DNA of 64,000 nt, taken from the NCBI GenBank assembly GCA_038373885.1, contig JAWZYV010001785.1, positions 360,022-424,021 of the forward strand, given 5' to 3'. Positions 46,251-57,768 of the stretch are shown here, in pieces (the stretch's first letter is position 1; every line of letters begins with the position of its first letter). The stretch is from Cheiracanthium punctorium (lineage: Eukaryota; Arthropoda; Arachnida; Araneae; Cheiracanthiidae). Position numbers and translations under genes: made by a program. The notes below the pieces were generated by a model that saw only the letters and a list, made by a program, of their open reading frames with translations, made no database searches and was not told the DNA's origin.

Positions 46251-46452
46251 ATCCGAGTTTGGCGGTGACTTTGAGGTAGTATCTCCCGTAAGGTGAGAAC
46301 GGCTGCAGGTAATCCTTGGTCATTTTCGGAACACCTCCCGCACAGGGGGATTCGAACCGGCAGTGATTGGGAACGTCTCCTACGAAAGAGGTAGGGGACG
46401 TCACGTACACTGCCTCCTGGTACAGGACGGCCTCTTTGTCTAATCCGAACAT
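46247..46452 (-). CDS. candidate host protein-coding exon, product unknown
   Basis: This minus-strand frame stands out from its surroundings: balanced codon use, GC-rich, and ending at a consensus donor CAG|GTAAGC (intron starts at 46246). From the ATG at 46452 (A at -3) it encodes 68 codons plus two bases. Residues include VPNHCRFESPCAGG in the middle and YGRYYLKVTAKLG at the end. The last block resembles the F-strand YxxxVxAxxxG pattern of fibronectin type III domains, and the two nearby cysteines suggest an extracellular protein; both points are inference. It has no signal peptide. Alternatively it is an internal exon: an in-frame-compatible acceptor GGATTAG ends at 46440, so the exon would start at 46439. 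No neighbouring exon could be linked. Confidence 0.55.
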
Positions 46453-47719
46453 GGTTGGTGAGATATTATTCACCACACGAGCATAACACAAATGGAAGAA
46501 GAAAGATCAGTTCATCCTATAGCAGGTAGCTCAGTGTAATATCAGCTCAAAAGTATGCATAAATTCCGTGCATATAAGTTACGTAAACCCGATACAGGTC
46601 GTTTTCCAGTATACACCTAGGTTAACTAAATGTTGTAAGATTATCGTCAGTGTTGGTAATCTAATTATATTTCGTAATCAGGGCGAATTTATTTATATTA
46701 GAGCAAATGTGCAACAAGGACAGCCATATTCATTTTTTTCCTCTGCGTAATTCATATTTTGTAAGGATTCTATTAACAATAACTTTCCGTCAGAATATTA
46801 GAGGTATATAAAATGTATTGAATTTTATGAACTCTTTCTCAGTTATAGGTATCATACATTCAACAGCCCAATATCCTCTAATGATCGAAGATCCAACCAA
46901 TTAAGAACATTGCACCAATGAACGGTTTTTTCCAAAGAAGTGTAGACAAGTTTAAACGTTGAAGTGCACTCATTAAACTAAAAGCTAAATGATGTTGCAT
47001 CTGCCTTCACGATAACGATTATCTCGTTTAACACATATATTATAACGTTTATACATATCAGTTTCTCATCGTCATAAAAATCCGATGAAATTTCATTACA
47101 CGCACATTATTTGACTTAAGTGAGCTGGATCTACGAAGTATGATCGAACAAAAGCACTTAATATCTATAAATATAACCTAGGCTGTTTTCTTCAACCGCA
47201 CCACAAATATTATATCTATTCTTTATCAGCACAAAATTCCGAATACATAAAACTCTCTCGCACGACCACTTAGGAGCGAAAACACGTCATAAAATATTCA
47301 GCAGTATACTTGGGTAGTATCTATAAATAACGCACTTCTGCAGCAGAACTTTGAAAGATCGCCGACTGTAGAGCAATCAATAGTGCACAGCTGGAGTTAT
47401 CGAACACATACCCAGAATGTCTTAAGATTGTAGTCGAAATATAATCCATTTTCTTTCTTTCTTTCCTTTTTTTAATTGCCAACATATTCAGTGAAATTCA
47501 AAAAAGTTGTCGAGCATACTCCGTAACTCCCGAAGATGTGAATCAATTTTCTTGATGAACCCTAGCATCTGAAGATATCTGCAGAGTATCTGAAATATTT
47601 TAGCCAAAGAATATATATATATTTTTCCTTCTAAATTGCTAATATACCAAACAACGCAATACGGAAATGGTTGCCGTGCATATTTCGCAACTTCCGAAAA
47701 CGTTAATTGAAACGTAAAA
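46453..47719. other. no supported feature; presumed upstream or intronic DNA
   Basis: Lies upstream of the candidate exon on the reverse strand. A pyrimidine-rich CTTTCTTCTTCC (about 46479-46492 on the reverse strand) precedes it. No further exon was recognised. Confidence 0.4.
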
Positions 47720-47940
47720 ATCAATCTCTTTCACTCGTCACATCTTGGCGTAAAGAAAGATGCAGATAGCACGTTCCATCCCGAGCATCACGAGAAGAGA
47801 TCGCGGTAATCGTCTTCTCCATCTCTGTTCTCACTGAACAGAACCTGAGAGAATTGTCTCCCAAAGCTCTCCTCCAACATCCAGGAGGAAATAAGTGGTG
47901 CGTCGTCAACGGCGCCCTCTGGCGGCTGTTACCGCTGGCC
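47720..47940 (-). promoter_or_regulatory. GC-rich, CpG-containing block upstream of the exon
   Basis: A local rise in GC within AT-rich surroundings, containing many CG dinucleotides and a CTCF-like motif. It lies 1.3-1.5 kb upstream of the reverse-strand exon, so it could be a promoter or 5' exon. A 62-codon reverse frame crosses it but shows no known domain. This is an inference from composition and position. Confidence 0.35.
47911..47925 (-). promoter_or_regulatory. CTCF-like binding motif
   Basis: On the minus strand, CCGCCAGAGGGCGCC. It matches the CTCF core CCASYAGRKGGCRS at 13 of 14 positions, and the arthropod core AGRKGGCGC exactly. A single site in 64 kb could arise by chance; binding is not shown by sequence. 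Confidence 0.5.
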
Positions 47941-48584
47941 TCTTTTTTTTCTCTTTTCTTCTTTATTATTCTTATTACTACTTGTTCTTCACGTGCTTAT
48001 TTTTATTTATTTCCTCAAATTTTTCTTTCTTTTCGTTCTTGCCTTATCGCATCTGTCTCCTCAAACAATTATTATTACTGTTATTATTTGAATTTAAAAA
48101 GAAAGGGAGAAGAAATATGAAGCTGATTACTCGACTTCGATTGCTCTTTTTGTTTTCTTTTGCAGCTACTGTTGAGTTTAGTTGGCTCGCTACTACAGTT
48201 GATTATCATCTCGCCAGGTTTCTCTCTCTCTGTTTAAGCGTAGACGATAAGTTTGTTTTAGGGGAGAAGAAACTCTGGCAAGTTCAATCTTTTCAATTAG
48301 CGTGAGAACTGGGTTTAGACTTAAATGTAGAGATAAGTCTCGCGCTGATGCACTTAAAATTTAAAAGAAAAATGCGAGAGAAATTTTCGAAATGAATGCT
48401 TTTAGCGAAATTGTGCGGTTGGATAGCTTATTTACCAGCGCACAATTATTTAAATTAAGTTGGGAATTTTCAAGACCAGGATTTATGATCGCACGTTCCC
48501 CTTGACTTACACACTAAAAATTGCAGTTAATCTCTGTCGTTAAAACAGTGAACTGTCGTATTAAATTAGATGCTGTTACGTTTA
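47941..48584. other. no supported gene; pyrimidine-rich tract
   Basis: T/C-rich sequence from about 47941 to 48070 supports a long chance frame (47895-48305) of low complexity. No domain, so it is not called. Confidence 0.4.
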
Positions 48585-49165
48585 ATACTCTTAATAGCTA
48601 CCTATCCACTCTAACGCCTTTTCACCCCTGTCCTAATATATATGCTGATCTCTGAGACTCTGTCACTACCAAAATAAAACTTTCACCACTATTACTCCCA
48701 AAAGATGAAAGGTTATGCTCGAAAAACGTAATACAATCTACACCGTTGGTGTGATCGGCTCGAAAATTTTCATAATTGTAAATATAGAAAACAATCTGCG
48801 TTAGTTTAAAAATTTAAAAAATCCACCAATGTCAAAATATTAATAAAAATTAGAAATTTTTATTAACATTTTGACATTTTTAACTGCAATAAATTCCTCG
48901 ATAGGTGTAGAAATATTATATGCTGTCGCAATTACATCATAGTCGAATTGATTCATAATTTTTAAAGTTCATGAAAAGTTTTACTCAAAAAATATAATAA
49001 AATCCACAGTATTGGGCGAATCTGCTAGCAAATTTTCACAAATATGTTAAAAAATATAGGGGAGGGGGGAAATGCGCTACTTCAAAAATCTGAAAATCCT
49101 CCCATTCCCCAATTTAAACTTCGGAAAATTGTTCTATAAAAAAAAAAAAAAAAAAATCCAGTTCG
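48585..49165 (+). repeat. dispersed repeat B, copy 3
   Basis: Contains CTGTCACTACCAAAATAAAA, TCACCACTATTACTCC, TGCTCGAAAAACGTAAT and GGTGTGATCGGCTCGAAAAT. A second, diverged run of the same phrases follows at about 48975-49120, so this copy has an internal duplication. It ends in poly-A (49140-49157). Confidence 0.68.
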
Positions 49166-49211
49166 CCTGAAAAAGCTTCTCGAAACTATCCATGTTATCG
49201 TCCGTATAAAG

Positions 49212-49596
49212 CAGTGTTTCTCAATCTGTGTGCCTCGAGGGTTCTTGAAAAATTATTATAACTGCGTAGTGTCGTATCGGCTATATGACATTTTCTATTT
49301 ATCATGTGCTGTCTTGTAAATTTTCAGTGAGCTATACACTATGAAGAACGAAACTTATTTTATAGCATGGAAAACCGTTCTGCCGATTTTTGAAAAAGCT
49401 GTTTGCAGCAAGACCCATGCAAAAACAGGCTCACCCCTCTCACTGATTTTTTTTTTTGTAAATCAATAATTTTTTTATAGTTATTTATCAATTTTTTGTA
49501 TCATACAACTTTTTGCAAATTTTATATTCAGGTGTGCCCCACATAATTCTAGATATTTCCAGAGTGCCGTCAACTAAAAAAGGTTGCGAAACATTG
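49212..49596. mobile_element. hAT element, 385 bp
   Basis: The ends CAGTGTTTCTCAATC and the inverse of GGTTGCGAAACATTG are inverted repeats of the CAGTGTTTC type. The flanks GTATAAAG (49204-49211) and GCGTAAAG (49597-49604) match at 6/8, consistent with an old insertion. It has no transposase. Confidence 0.75.
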
Positions 49597-49604
49597 GCGT
49601 AAAG

Positions 49605-50328
49605 CGTTGAATTTATAGAATTTCGCGTAAATGTTAATATTGCATAGTTTTTTTTTGGACAGTTTTAATTTTTTTAAATTAAAGCTCTCTAATCTATTAT
49701 CTCTAAAATTATAATGCTAGAGAGCTGTCGTAAATAAAAATGTTTTTCAGACGACAACTGGGAAATGCTGTTCGCTATTATCGGCGAACGCCATTCTGAT
49801 TTTCTTCAAATACAGTTCCAATTAACACTAGAACAGCCGGAGGGGAGGTTCAAAATATCCCTTGTTGTTTGCTTTAGGTATTTCTATAATTATTTAGTTC
49901 ACTAATTAAAATAGAAATGTAAAAATTCGTCACAACACGTTTGAAAGAATTTTAAGAAAAGTAGAAAAATGAGCAGCGGTGTTAAACTGTATATGTTGAA
50001 ATAAAGCATGAGATATTGGGAAAAGGGTCAAAATGACCCCAAAGGCGATCTTAAGTGTTAAATAAAGCAAACTCCGACAGCTGAAACGTTTTAGCGAAAG
50101 TAATACCAGTCAAATATCGCTATCGCTATCAGGCCCTGACTACTGCAGGGGGACTAAGGGTTTGAGTCCTGGGCCTACATGCCAAATAAACACCAAAAAT
50201 TGTGTTCAGACTAAGTGAACATGGGCATAAAATTTATAGAGGCTATATATAAGGTTACAAAATTTGAAAAGAGCCCTGGACACAAACATGTTAGAGGGTG
50301 AGACCACAAGAGTTGGGGGAGGGGTAAT
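49605..50328. other. no supported gene
   Basis: AT-rich, with short phrases TATCGCTATCGCTATC (about 50117) and CAGGCCCTGACTACTGCAGG that may belong to an unrecognised element. Confidence 0.4.
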
Positions 50329-51120
50329 AAGAAGTCTGACATTAAGCATTTCGGTTAAAATAAAAATATTTAAAATCAGCAGATTAAATTTTAATGTTAC
50401 ATTAAAATTGCCAGAATTCGATGATATTTTTTTAATAGGGACTAAAACAAAGTAGAAAGTAAGAACTAAAACTAGGAGTCCCCCCCTCCCCAATATTCCT
50501 TTCTCACTGAAAAAGGCATTCAAGATAGGCTCGAAAATAGGATAGCAGCAGGAATTCTTCACTTAGAACAGAACTTCCATATTCCACATCCTGAATCTTT
50601 CATACAAAATAGGTACGATTCATTATAACTGTTACAATATTGTAATGTTGTTTTCCTGCATTAATGTGTGTTGTTGGAAAGAGAGTTGTACAGGTATTCC
50701 TGCAAGGAGTATGAGTATGTGGCTCCTTGACCTGGCGACTGCTCAAATGACTGGGCGACAAATTTGACGATCAAAAGAAAGTTTTCGAAAGTAGTGGAGT
50801 TTTGGCTTTATCTCAATTTTTTCTTCCATTGGCGATTAAGGTGATTCGATTTGTCGAATGGAGTACTCTTTTTTGAGCTTGCTGGACTACTTTCATGTAT
50901 ACTCATTTTGTGATTTTCATAACATTATTGTGATGCTCACAAATATCACTAAAACGCATAGTTAAAAGTTTAAAAATAAAATTTGAAACCGGATCTATAA
51001 GGTAGGGGCTTTACTTCTGAACGGCAAGTGTATGTTCATGTAATATGTGACACGTGTGACAAGCAAGGGGAGGGGGGCCGTCAAAAATATTGAACAAATG
51101 TGTGACATCATTAGTCTTCA
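50329..51120 (+). repeat. dispersed repeat D, copy 1 (two blocks)
   Basis: The block at 50329-50450 (AAGAAGTCTGACATTAAGCA, TAGGGACTAAAA) and the block at 50929-51110 (ACTAAAACGCATAGTTAAAA, GAAACCGGATCTATAAGG, GTGTGACAAGCAAGGGGAGG) match 62380-62655 in the same order. The 480 bp between them in this copy are extra. Non-coding. Confidence 0.65.
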
Positions 51121-51513
51121 AACTTTCAAGAAACATTTTTAGGACTTCATTAAACATCTAGCAGCAGTCAGGAAAAATTTGTTAATTTTTTGATAAAATC
51201 GATGATTATAATTCATTTGTAGAAATGCATTCCAGTTAAAGAAGAAAATTAGTTTGAAGCAGGTTGCGATATTTTATTTATTTATTTTTTTACTAATAAG
51301 TTGATGTATTGCTTTTCACCGATTCTAAGCTTGTAAGTATTTTCAAATGTAATTGCAAATAAACCCGTAATATTTGAGGGATATTTTTCAAAAACATTTA
51401 AGGAAAATATCGCAACACGAGGGAAAAAAAAAGACACTTGATTTTACAATTCGGTATCCATGAATTGAAGTGTATTTTAGCGTCCTAAATTTTAGTCAAC
51501 AACAAAAATAAAA

Positions 51514-51795
51514 GGGCCCCACCTGTGGCCGAGCGCATTTGCGTTCTCAAATGGGAGACGGAAAGTGCTTGGTTCAAATCCAGGTCGCGTCCGTTGACCT
51601 AGCTTTCCGGAGATTTCCGTGGTTTTCTCCGAAACTTCGAGTAAATACAGGCTGGACCCCTCAGAAAGTCCCTCATGTATCCTAAGATGTCCTTTCAAGT
51701 CCTCATCTTCTGTGACGGGAACCTCGGACCAAGCCCCCCCCCCCTTCCCGCCTCATCACGGCCTAGATCCCTCGCGAAGATAACTGATCGTAATC
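51514..51795 (+). mobile_element. tRNA-headed SINE, family 1, fuller copy
   Basis: A-box GTGGCCGAGCGCATTTGCG and B-box GGTTCAAATCC in a class II tRNA-like head, then CGGAGATTTCCGTGGTTTTC in the body and CGGCCTAGATCCCTCGCGAA in the tail. It is longer in the middle than the 23065 copy, having a block with CCTCATGTATCCTAAGATG. A C run interrupts the body (51737-51746). Confidence 0.9.
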
Positions 51796-53910
51796 CCACA
51801 TTTCATTTCATTTCGTTAATTTTAGTTGAGTTGGGTGGTTTTGTAATTTGCCCATTGAAATAAAAATCACCAGATTCTATTCTTGGGCCAAGCAAATCTT
51901 ATTTTGTTTAATTTGATAAGTTTTGCTACATCACTGTCTTTATAATTTTTACAAAGTTCGTTTTTTGTTTTTCTTTTATGACTAACTTCTTTAATTCAGT
52001 CAAAAATTTGTTCTCAAAATTCTTTTTCTATTCACAATTGGCAATGCTTGGCCTCTTCTTCGTTTGACGGAGTCCGAGCCAAGCGCTTACCTTTATCTCG
52101 AATCTAGCAATTTGCCAACTCGTGTGTCGGAGCTCCCATCCAACAAATCCCATCTGCCCTGTTCTCACTTAGTGTCAAAAGAGGAGGCACTGACGCTAGC
52201 TACCACAGCAGCAAACTCGCACGCCCCTGTCTGACTGCGGCCGCCGAGATTCGGCTCGCAACACACAACAATGGCTACGTAACAGCGAGCAATCTTCCTA
52301 ATTAAGTCAAGCTTAAGTCGCCCCGGGACAAGAGAAAAACCTAATGATAATAACGAGGAATAATGAGGGGATGATGAAGAAGCCACCGAAACAAAACAAT
52401 AAACAATGGAGTGGGCGCCTCACTACTTGGCAATGGATGGATGCTAGGAAGGGATTAGGAACGGCCCTGTAGCGACTCTGAAGGCAGTGGAAAGCGATAG
52501 GCGATCTTCACAGTTATCGTAACTCTACAGGCAGATTACATTACTTATTCCGAAAAGCACAAAACAATGCAATTTCGTCTTCATTCAATAGTTGGTAGTA
52601 TAAGAAGTAAATGCAGGGGGAAAGATAAATCATGCCAAACCCATCGATTCTAAAACATTTTCCAACACAACAATATTTTTGCGCGAAATCGGGCGATGCA
52701 TTGTCCTCAAATCTCGCGAGATTTTGGAGATACAATTCTTAGGAAAAAATAAAACCCTGTATATTACTATTATGCAATTTTGCGCTATCCTGTAAAAGAA
52801 CTTTAAATGGTATTTCGATCCTTAAACTGAAGAGTAAACTGTTATAAACGTTTATATACTTATTGTATTGAGCTTGAAATGGATGAATGCCTCTAAACTG
52901 CCACAGATCGTTGTGTATTGGAATTCTTTTGAGTGCTCCTATTGAAGAACTATATACGCTACAGACATTATTTTCAATCGGGATCATTACTTTGTGATTC
53001 TTAATATCACACATGAATTTTGTTTTCTTTGAAATTGACGAATAAAATATTCTTTAAAGAATGATAACCATGTGTAATTTATTAGAATTCTTTTCCCTGT
53101 TACTGTAAAAGAGCTATAAATGCTACATACACCCTTTTCAGTAGGGTACATGGTTACGTATACTGGGATTACTTATATAATTTCTTACAAATCGATGCCT
53201 ATTTACGGCAGTTAGAGCAAGGACGGATAGGCAGACAAACCGAAACCAAACACGTTTCAACCTTGTTGGAAAGTGTTAAAAACGAATTATTTACTAAATA
53301 GTTATAGATACATTTTGGATGATGAGATATAGAGCGTTATAAGTGAACCTTTACGATAGAGGCCACTTATAAACTCTGTATCATTAAGATTTGTTGTTGT
53401 AATAAATCAGGCGACTCTTGAACAGCTTTCTAAAGAATCTGATTTTAACAGACAAGAAAAATTTTAAGATTGTTCACTGTCTCTTTACTAGATACTACTA
53501 CATGATTACAAACAGGGAACCTACAACAGTTACCAAACATTCTGGAAATAATTTTAAACTTACGAAATTTTGCAATCTTTCAGCCCATTTTTGAACGCGA
53601 TTTTTGTACTTAGTTTTTTTTTTTTTTTTTTAAGTTCCTTGTATGAAGTAAAAGCAAGTACAGTGATGGCGAAAAATTTCAAAATCCAGATTTTCATGAA
53701 AAAATCGCTTTTGTCTAGCTCTAAATTTACTTTAGTTAGAGTTTTTGAGAGACGTCTCAAAGTACACATGCATGCATGTATGTACGTATGTTCGGAAAAA
53801 TGCATGTATAATCCATTTTAGCCAACCGCAAGTCCATTTTGACTATTCTTTTTTTCCTGACGTCTGTACGTAAGTATGTATGTGTCTACATAGCTCGATT
53901 ATCTCAAAAA
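51796..53910. other. no supported gene; GC-rich patch at 52140-52480
   Basis: The GC-richer patch (52140-52480) includes GCGGCCGCCGAGATTCGGCT, but the 73-codon reverse frame through it is low-complexity and shows no domain. Around it the DNA is AT-rich. A poly-T run lies near 53615-53632. Confidence 0.4.
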
Positions 53911-54260
53911 CTGTTAGTCGTAGAATGTTGAAATTTTATATTTAGGATTGTTGTAACATCTAGTTATGCCCCTCTTTTTTGGGAGCATCCGTTTCAACTG
54001 ATTGGACAGTTTATTTACAAGAACAGCAGGAACTGCTATACAGTAATGTTTATGGACATCTTCAATGTATCATGTCTGCAGTCAGTCATCGTTTGGGTCA
54101 TGCCAAGATCTCGCCGTCATCGACCTTTGCGGGTTTTGCCGAAATATCGCCAATTTCGAAGCCAAAAATAATTACGTATTTTGCATAACTCTAAAACGTT
54201 TAACCGTAAGAATGCTGAAATTTTGTATTTGGAACTATTGTAACATCTAATTGGGTATAT
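53905..54260 (+). repeat. about 270-bp tandem repeat, two units
   Basis: ATCTCAAAAACTGTTAGTCG, GAATGTTGAAATTTTATATT and GTTGTAACATCTAGTTATG (53911-53975) recur as ACTCTAAAACGTTTAACCG, GAATGCTGAAATTTTGTATT and TTGTAACATCTAATTGGGTA (54185-54258). Unknown family. It lies next to the CACAGTG element. Confidence 0.7.
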
Positions 54261-54604
54261 CTATTAATTTCTTAATATTTATCTCTAAATCATAAACACC
54301 TTCCAGCAAGGCTGGAAGATGTTTGATTTCATCTTGTTTGTCTGTCCGTCCCACAGTGGAGTATTTGTGTCAAAATCCTGGCCAAAAATATTTTTCATGT
54401 GTTTTAACGTTAAAATCATTACTGTTGACTTTTGACTTACTTTTTAGTATTATGTATTTCTTAAATTATATAAAAAAGCGTGTTGTCGCCAAATTGGGCG
54501 ATATATCGCCAAACGACACGAAATTGGTTTCTAACAAATGTCTTGTCCGGGGAGTGTCCCTTACTGGGAAGTTCTGCTATTGTATAATACCACTTATAAA
54601 TGTA

Positions 54605-54740
54605 ATACCACGCGGCTGTCGATCTAACGGTCTGGAGTTTTGGGCGATTTTCTCCAGATGTCACGTGAATACGCATTAGAACCCCTTAAAAAGCCCCCAC
54701 CCAAGGCAACCTTCCCATTAGGCAAATAGCCGTGTAGCTG
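54605..54740 (+). repeat. captured SINE body, second copy
   Basis: CGGCTGTCGATCTAACGGTC and TGGAGTTTTGGGCGATTTTC match the SINE bodies at 60970 and 61362 (in inverse) and the equivalent part of transposon copy 1. It has no A or B box. Confidence 0.75.
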
Positions 54741-55626
54741 TGCCTTAACCACAATAAAAATATATAAATGTAATACTTTAATAATACTTATAAATATAAT
54801 ACTACTTATCTATAAATCAATTTTTATCATAAAAATTTTTTAGATTTTTTACTTATCTAAATGTAGTTACTATAGGGATCTTAGTTTTCTAATGACTTCT
54901 GAAGATTAACTTTTTCATTCTGATTCTTTTGAACTCTGATATTCGTCTTCACTCAGAATCACTTTTTTTTTTAAATTTTTTTTTTTTTTTTTGAGAGAGA
55001 GGGGGGGGGGGACCACCATCGGGCCCCTCTGTTGTAGGGTCTAGCTGTAGCGAAGTTGTAGGGTCTCGCTGTAATAAGGCTTGCTCTTTTTCGTTGGCCT
55101 TTGTCTAGAGCAGCTAAAAGGACACTGCTTAAAAAAAGCCTACTTGAAACCCATAAAATCTCATTCCAAGCTGGAGGAGAAAGTAATTTATTTCAAGCCA
55201 GCACTTCAAAATGACTTAAAGAGCTAGCACGTGTTTCTGTTTACACACTCACACTCCAATGACCCGAAGTCACATTTGCCAACCTTTGAGATCCAAAAAG
55301 GGGGAGCTTTTGCTTTGGACACAATTTACGACATAAATGGAACACTAAGCTGTAAATAGATGGGACTATTTACAGAAAGGGCAATTTTGGAATATGTAGA
55401 AATTTTCTTCTTATAGCAAATTTACATCAGAAAAATAAGAAATTACATACTGAATTTAAAATACCGATGTTAAATCTTAACTGAAATGAAATTTTATATA
55501 CCTTTATCCAAACACTTGCACATAATTTATAGTTTATGAGAAGTACAAGCGCGTATGTTTGTATCCCTTTTGCGATCACCCGTCGAAAAATTATCGAAAA
55601 AATAAAAATGGCGCTATATAAATAAT

Positions 55627-56943
55627 TTTTTCATTTTCTGCCATTTCGGCTTTTAAATCTGTATATTTACTTTTCCCTGTATGCACTATTCTTTTTGTCC
55701 TGCGTCTCTTCAGACCGGTGTGCTAAAAATAGATTATATTACGTCCGTTTGCAAAATCAACGGCCTTTGTGGAGTTTCCTCTTGGCATCCTGCTGGCGTA
55801 AGTTATTTAGTTGTTCCCCTGTGACGACTTTAAAATTATTTGCTCGCGATTACGTCATTGTAATTTTATTGGATTAACTGTTAGGGTTGCTCTGGAATTG
55901 GCGCTATTAATCTCAGCCAAGTTATTGTTCTCGCCAATGTGTAATTCTGTGCTGGCGTAATTTTTAAAATGATTCCACCTTAATTTCACTGTCCATATAG
56001 GATGTATTTTTATTTTCGCTGAGCCACCACCGCCGTTATAATAATATTTCAATAGTATATGTTTAATAAAATAGTTTTTCAGTATTTAACGTCTTTTATT
56101 TAATTGCAACATAAGTGCATCGAACCTGGATTATCATGTATCACAACGCAGCCTTTAAATTTAAATCAGCCCTTCTAATAACCTTCTTCCAAGTTTATAT
56201 GAGGGAGTTGTCGGAGGACGATTAAGAGAGACGTTCCCTCGGCCGCTCACATGACGTATAGTGTACAAAAGGTATTTGAGAAAAACTGACGGACAACTGG
56301 AATACACAAAAAAGCTGCACTTTATTGTAGGTATCTTCACAAAACAGTTATTATAGAAACAAGTTCAATTACACACCGCACATTGCTTCATAAAAAGAAC
56401 ACCAGGAATATATCTAATTGTTCCGGCCACACGGCATGCCGGAGTTCCATAAAAAAAACGAACACAACCTCCTCTGACGGAGAGCAATCGAGAAGTCTTC
56501 TCAAATCTTCCTACAAAACTGCCAGCTCTCTACAGGTTGGCGAGTAAAATATGAGCACTCATAAGCCACTGCCCCACGTGACAACCACCGTCCGGTAGGC
56601 GTAAACAATATAAAAATTTGAAACAAACGGATTAAATGATTAATGCCAATACAGAAGTGCCAGAATTTGGCGGATGCCAATACGTAAGGCTACAACCCTG
56701 TGAGAAAACACCGACGGAGACCGGGAGGCGCTAAGAACTAACACAGTATATGCTAAAGCGAAATTAATTTAGAAGGGAAACCCCGAAAAATCCCAGACAT
56801 AGCTTCGCGCAAAAGGAAAGAATATTTATCGAGGCGAAAAAACAAAGTGGAGAGAGATTAATACGGAATACGTAATTTTGATTTAGAAAGACGAAACATA
56901 GGAACATTATTTTAAGACGCGAAAAATATGTGAACTTCGTCAC
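55627..56943. other. 1.3-kb segment present only in transposon copy 2
   Basis: Outside it the two copies align closely. In copy 1 the segment is replaced by about 20 unrelated bases. It has mixed composition: AT-rich from 55627 to 56180, then a GC-richer half (56205-56750) with GGCCGCTCACATGACG and, on the minus strand, an AATAAA. Frames of 60-89 codons show no transposase motif. It is either the ancestral interior or a later insertion. Confidence 0.6.
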
Positions 56944-57768
56944 AGTTGGGGGAACATTTTTTTCTTGGAATAGACACTCAATACTGTAATAATTACGATC
57001 ATAGTTGAAATTAGGCGCGACAAGCCGCGACACCCCTTCAAAAAGCTTTTTGAAATGTGCATCTTTGAAAAAAAATATGAAAAAAATAGTTTACATTTTT
57101 TTAAAATAAAGTCATATTATTTTTTCAAGCTAATAGATACATATAATTAAAGTACATATATTTTACTACAATTATACTTAGTATCAAATCAGTAAATTAA
57201 TTTAAAGAGCCCGTAAAAAATGCAGACGAAGTAATAGGAAATGCTGAAATCTCTTGCCGTAAATGAAGAAACTTGCTTTTAAACCGAGTGTTGCATCTTT
57301 TGGATATGAATTATGGTCGAAAAACATGCATTACATGATGCATCAGTTACTAGGCTATCCAAAAACATATATATTACTGTTTTTAAACAAATTTAAAATT
57401 TTCGACTTTTGGCCAGGATTTTGATACGAATACTCCACTGTGCGTCCGCCCGTCATCTAACTTCCGTAAATAGGCATAGATTACTTCGAAATTTATCAAC
57501 GTTATTCGTATGTACTGTACCCTGTACTCTTTTGAAAAGGGTGTATCTAGCATTCAATTCTTTAATGGAAGCTCCCGAAGGAATTCCAACATATTAACTT
57601 CTAAGAAAGTAATGTATTAGAAAAATACATGAAAGTCGTATTTTTATCTACTTTTCTAAAACGTTTCAATGAAAAAGCATAAATTCCAGTAAAACAATGT
57701 TTAAAGCATATTTTAGAGGTATTCAGACAAAAAGAAAATGGTATATGTAATTAAGTATAAAAAAATAA

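Larger units (their letters stand above)
54352..57442. mobile_element. CACAGTG-ended DNA transposon copy 2, longer form
   Basis: The left end reads CACAGTGGAGTATTTGTGTC and the right end is its inverse (terminus 57442). The flanking 5-mers are both CGTCC (54347-54351 and 57443-57447), an exact 5-bp target duplication. The body matches copy 1 in inverted orientation outside 55627-56943, which is unique to this copy. CAC-started ends with a 5-bp duplication point to the Transib/ProtoRAG group rather than hAT (8 bp), Tc1/mariner (TA) or CACTA (2-3 bp). No recognisable RAG1/Transib-type catalytic core was found, so it is probably non-autonomous. The insertion site is a GTCC-rich simple repeat. 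Confidence 0.87.

Noticed and set aside
47895..48305. 136-codon forward frame
   Set aside because: Most of it is Phe/Leu/Tyr/Ser-rich translation of a pyrimidine-rich tract, with no domain; low complexity explains its length.
56205..56700. solo LTR on the minus strand (AATAAA, TGT...ACA-like ends)
   Set aside because: No pair of TG/CA ends with a matching 4-6 bp duplication could be found.
54352..57442. hAT assignment for the CACAGTG element, because CAGTGG also resembles a hAT start
   Set aside because: In a hAT frame the 8-bp flanks do not match in either copy (CCGTCCCA against TGCGTCCG), whereas the 5-bp frame gives an exact CGTCC in copy 2.
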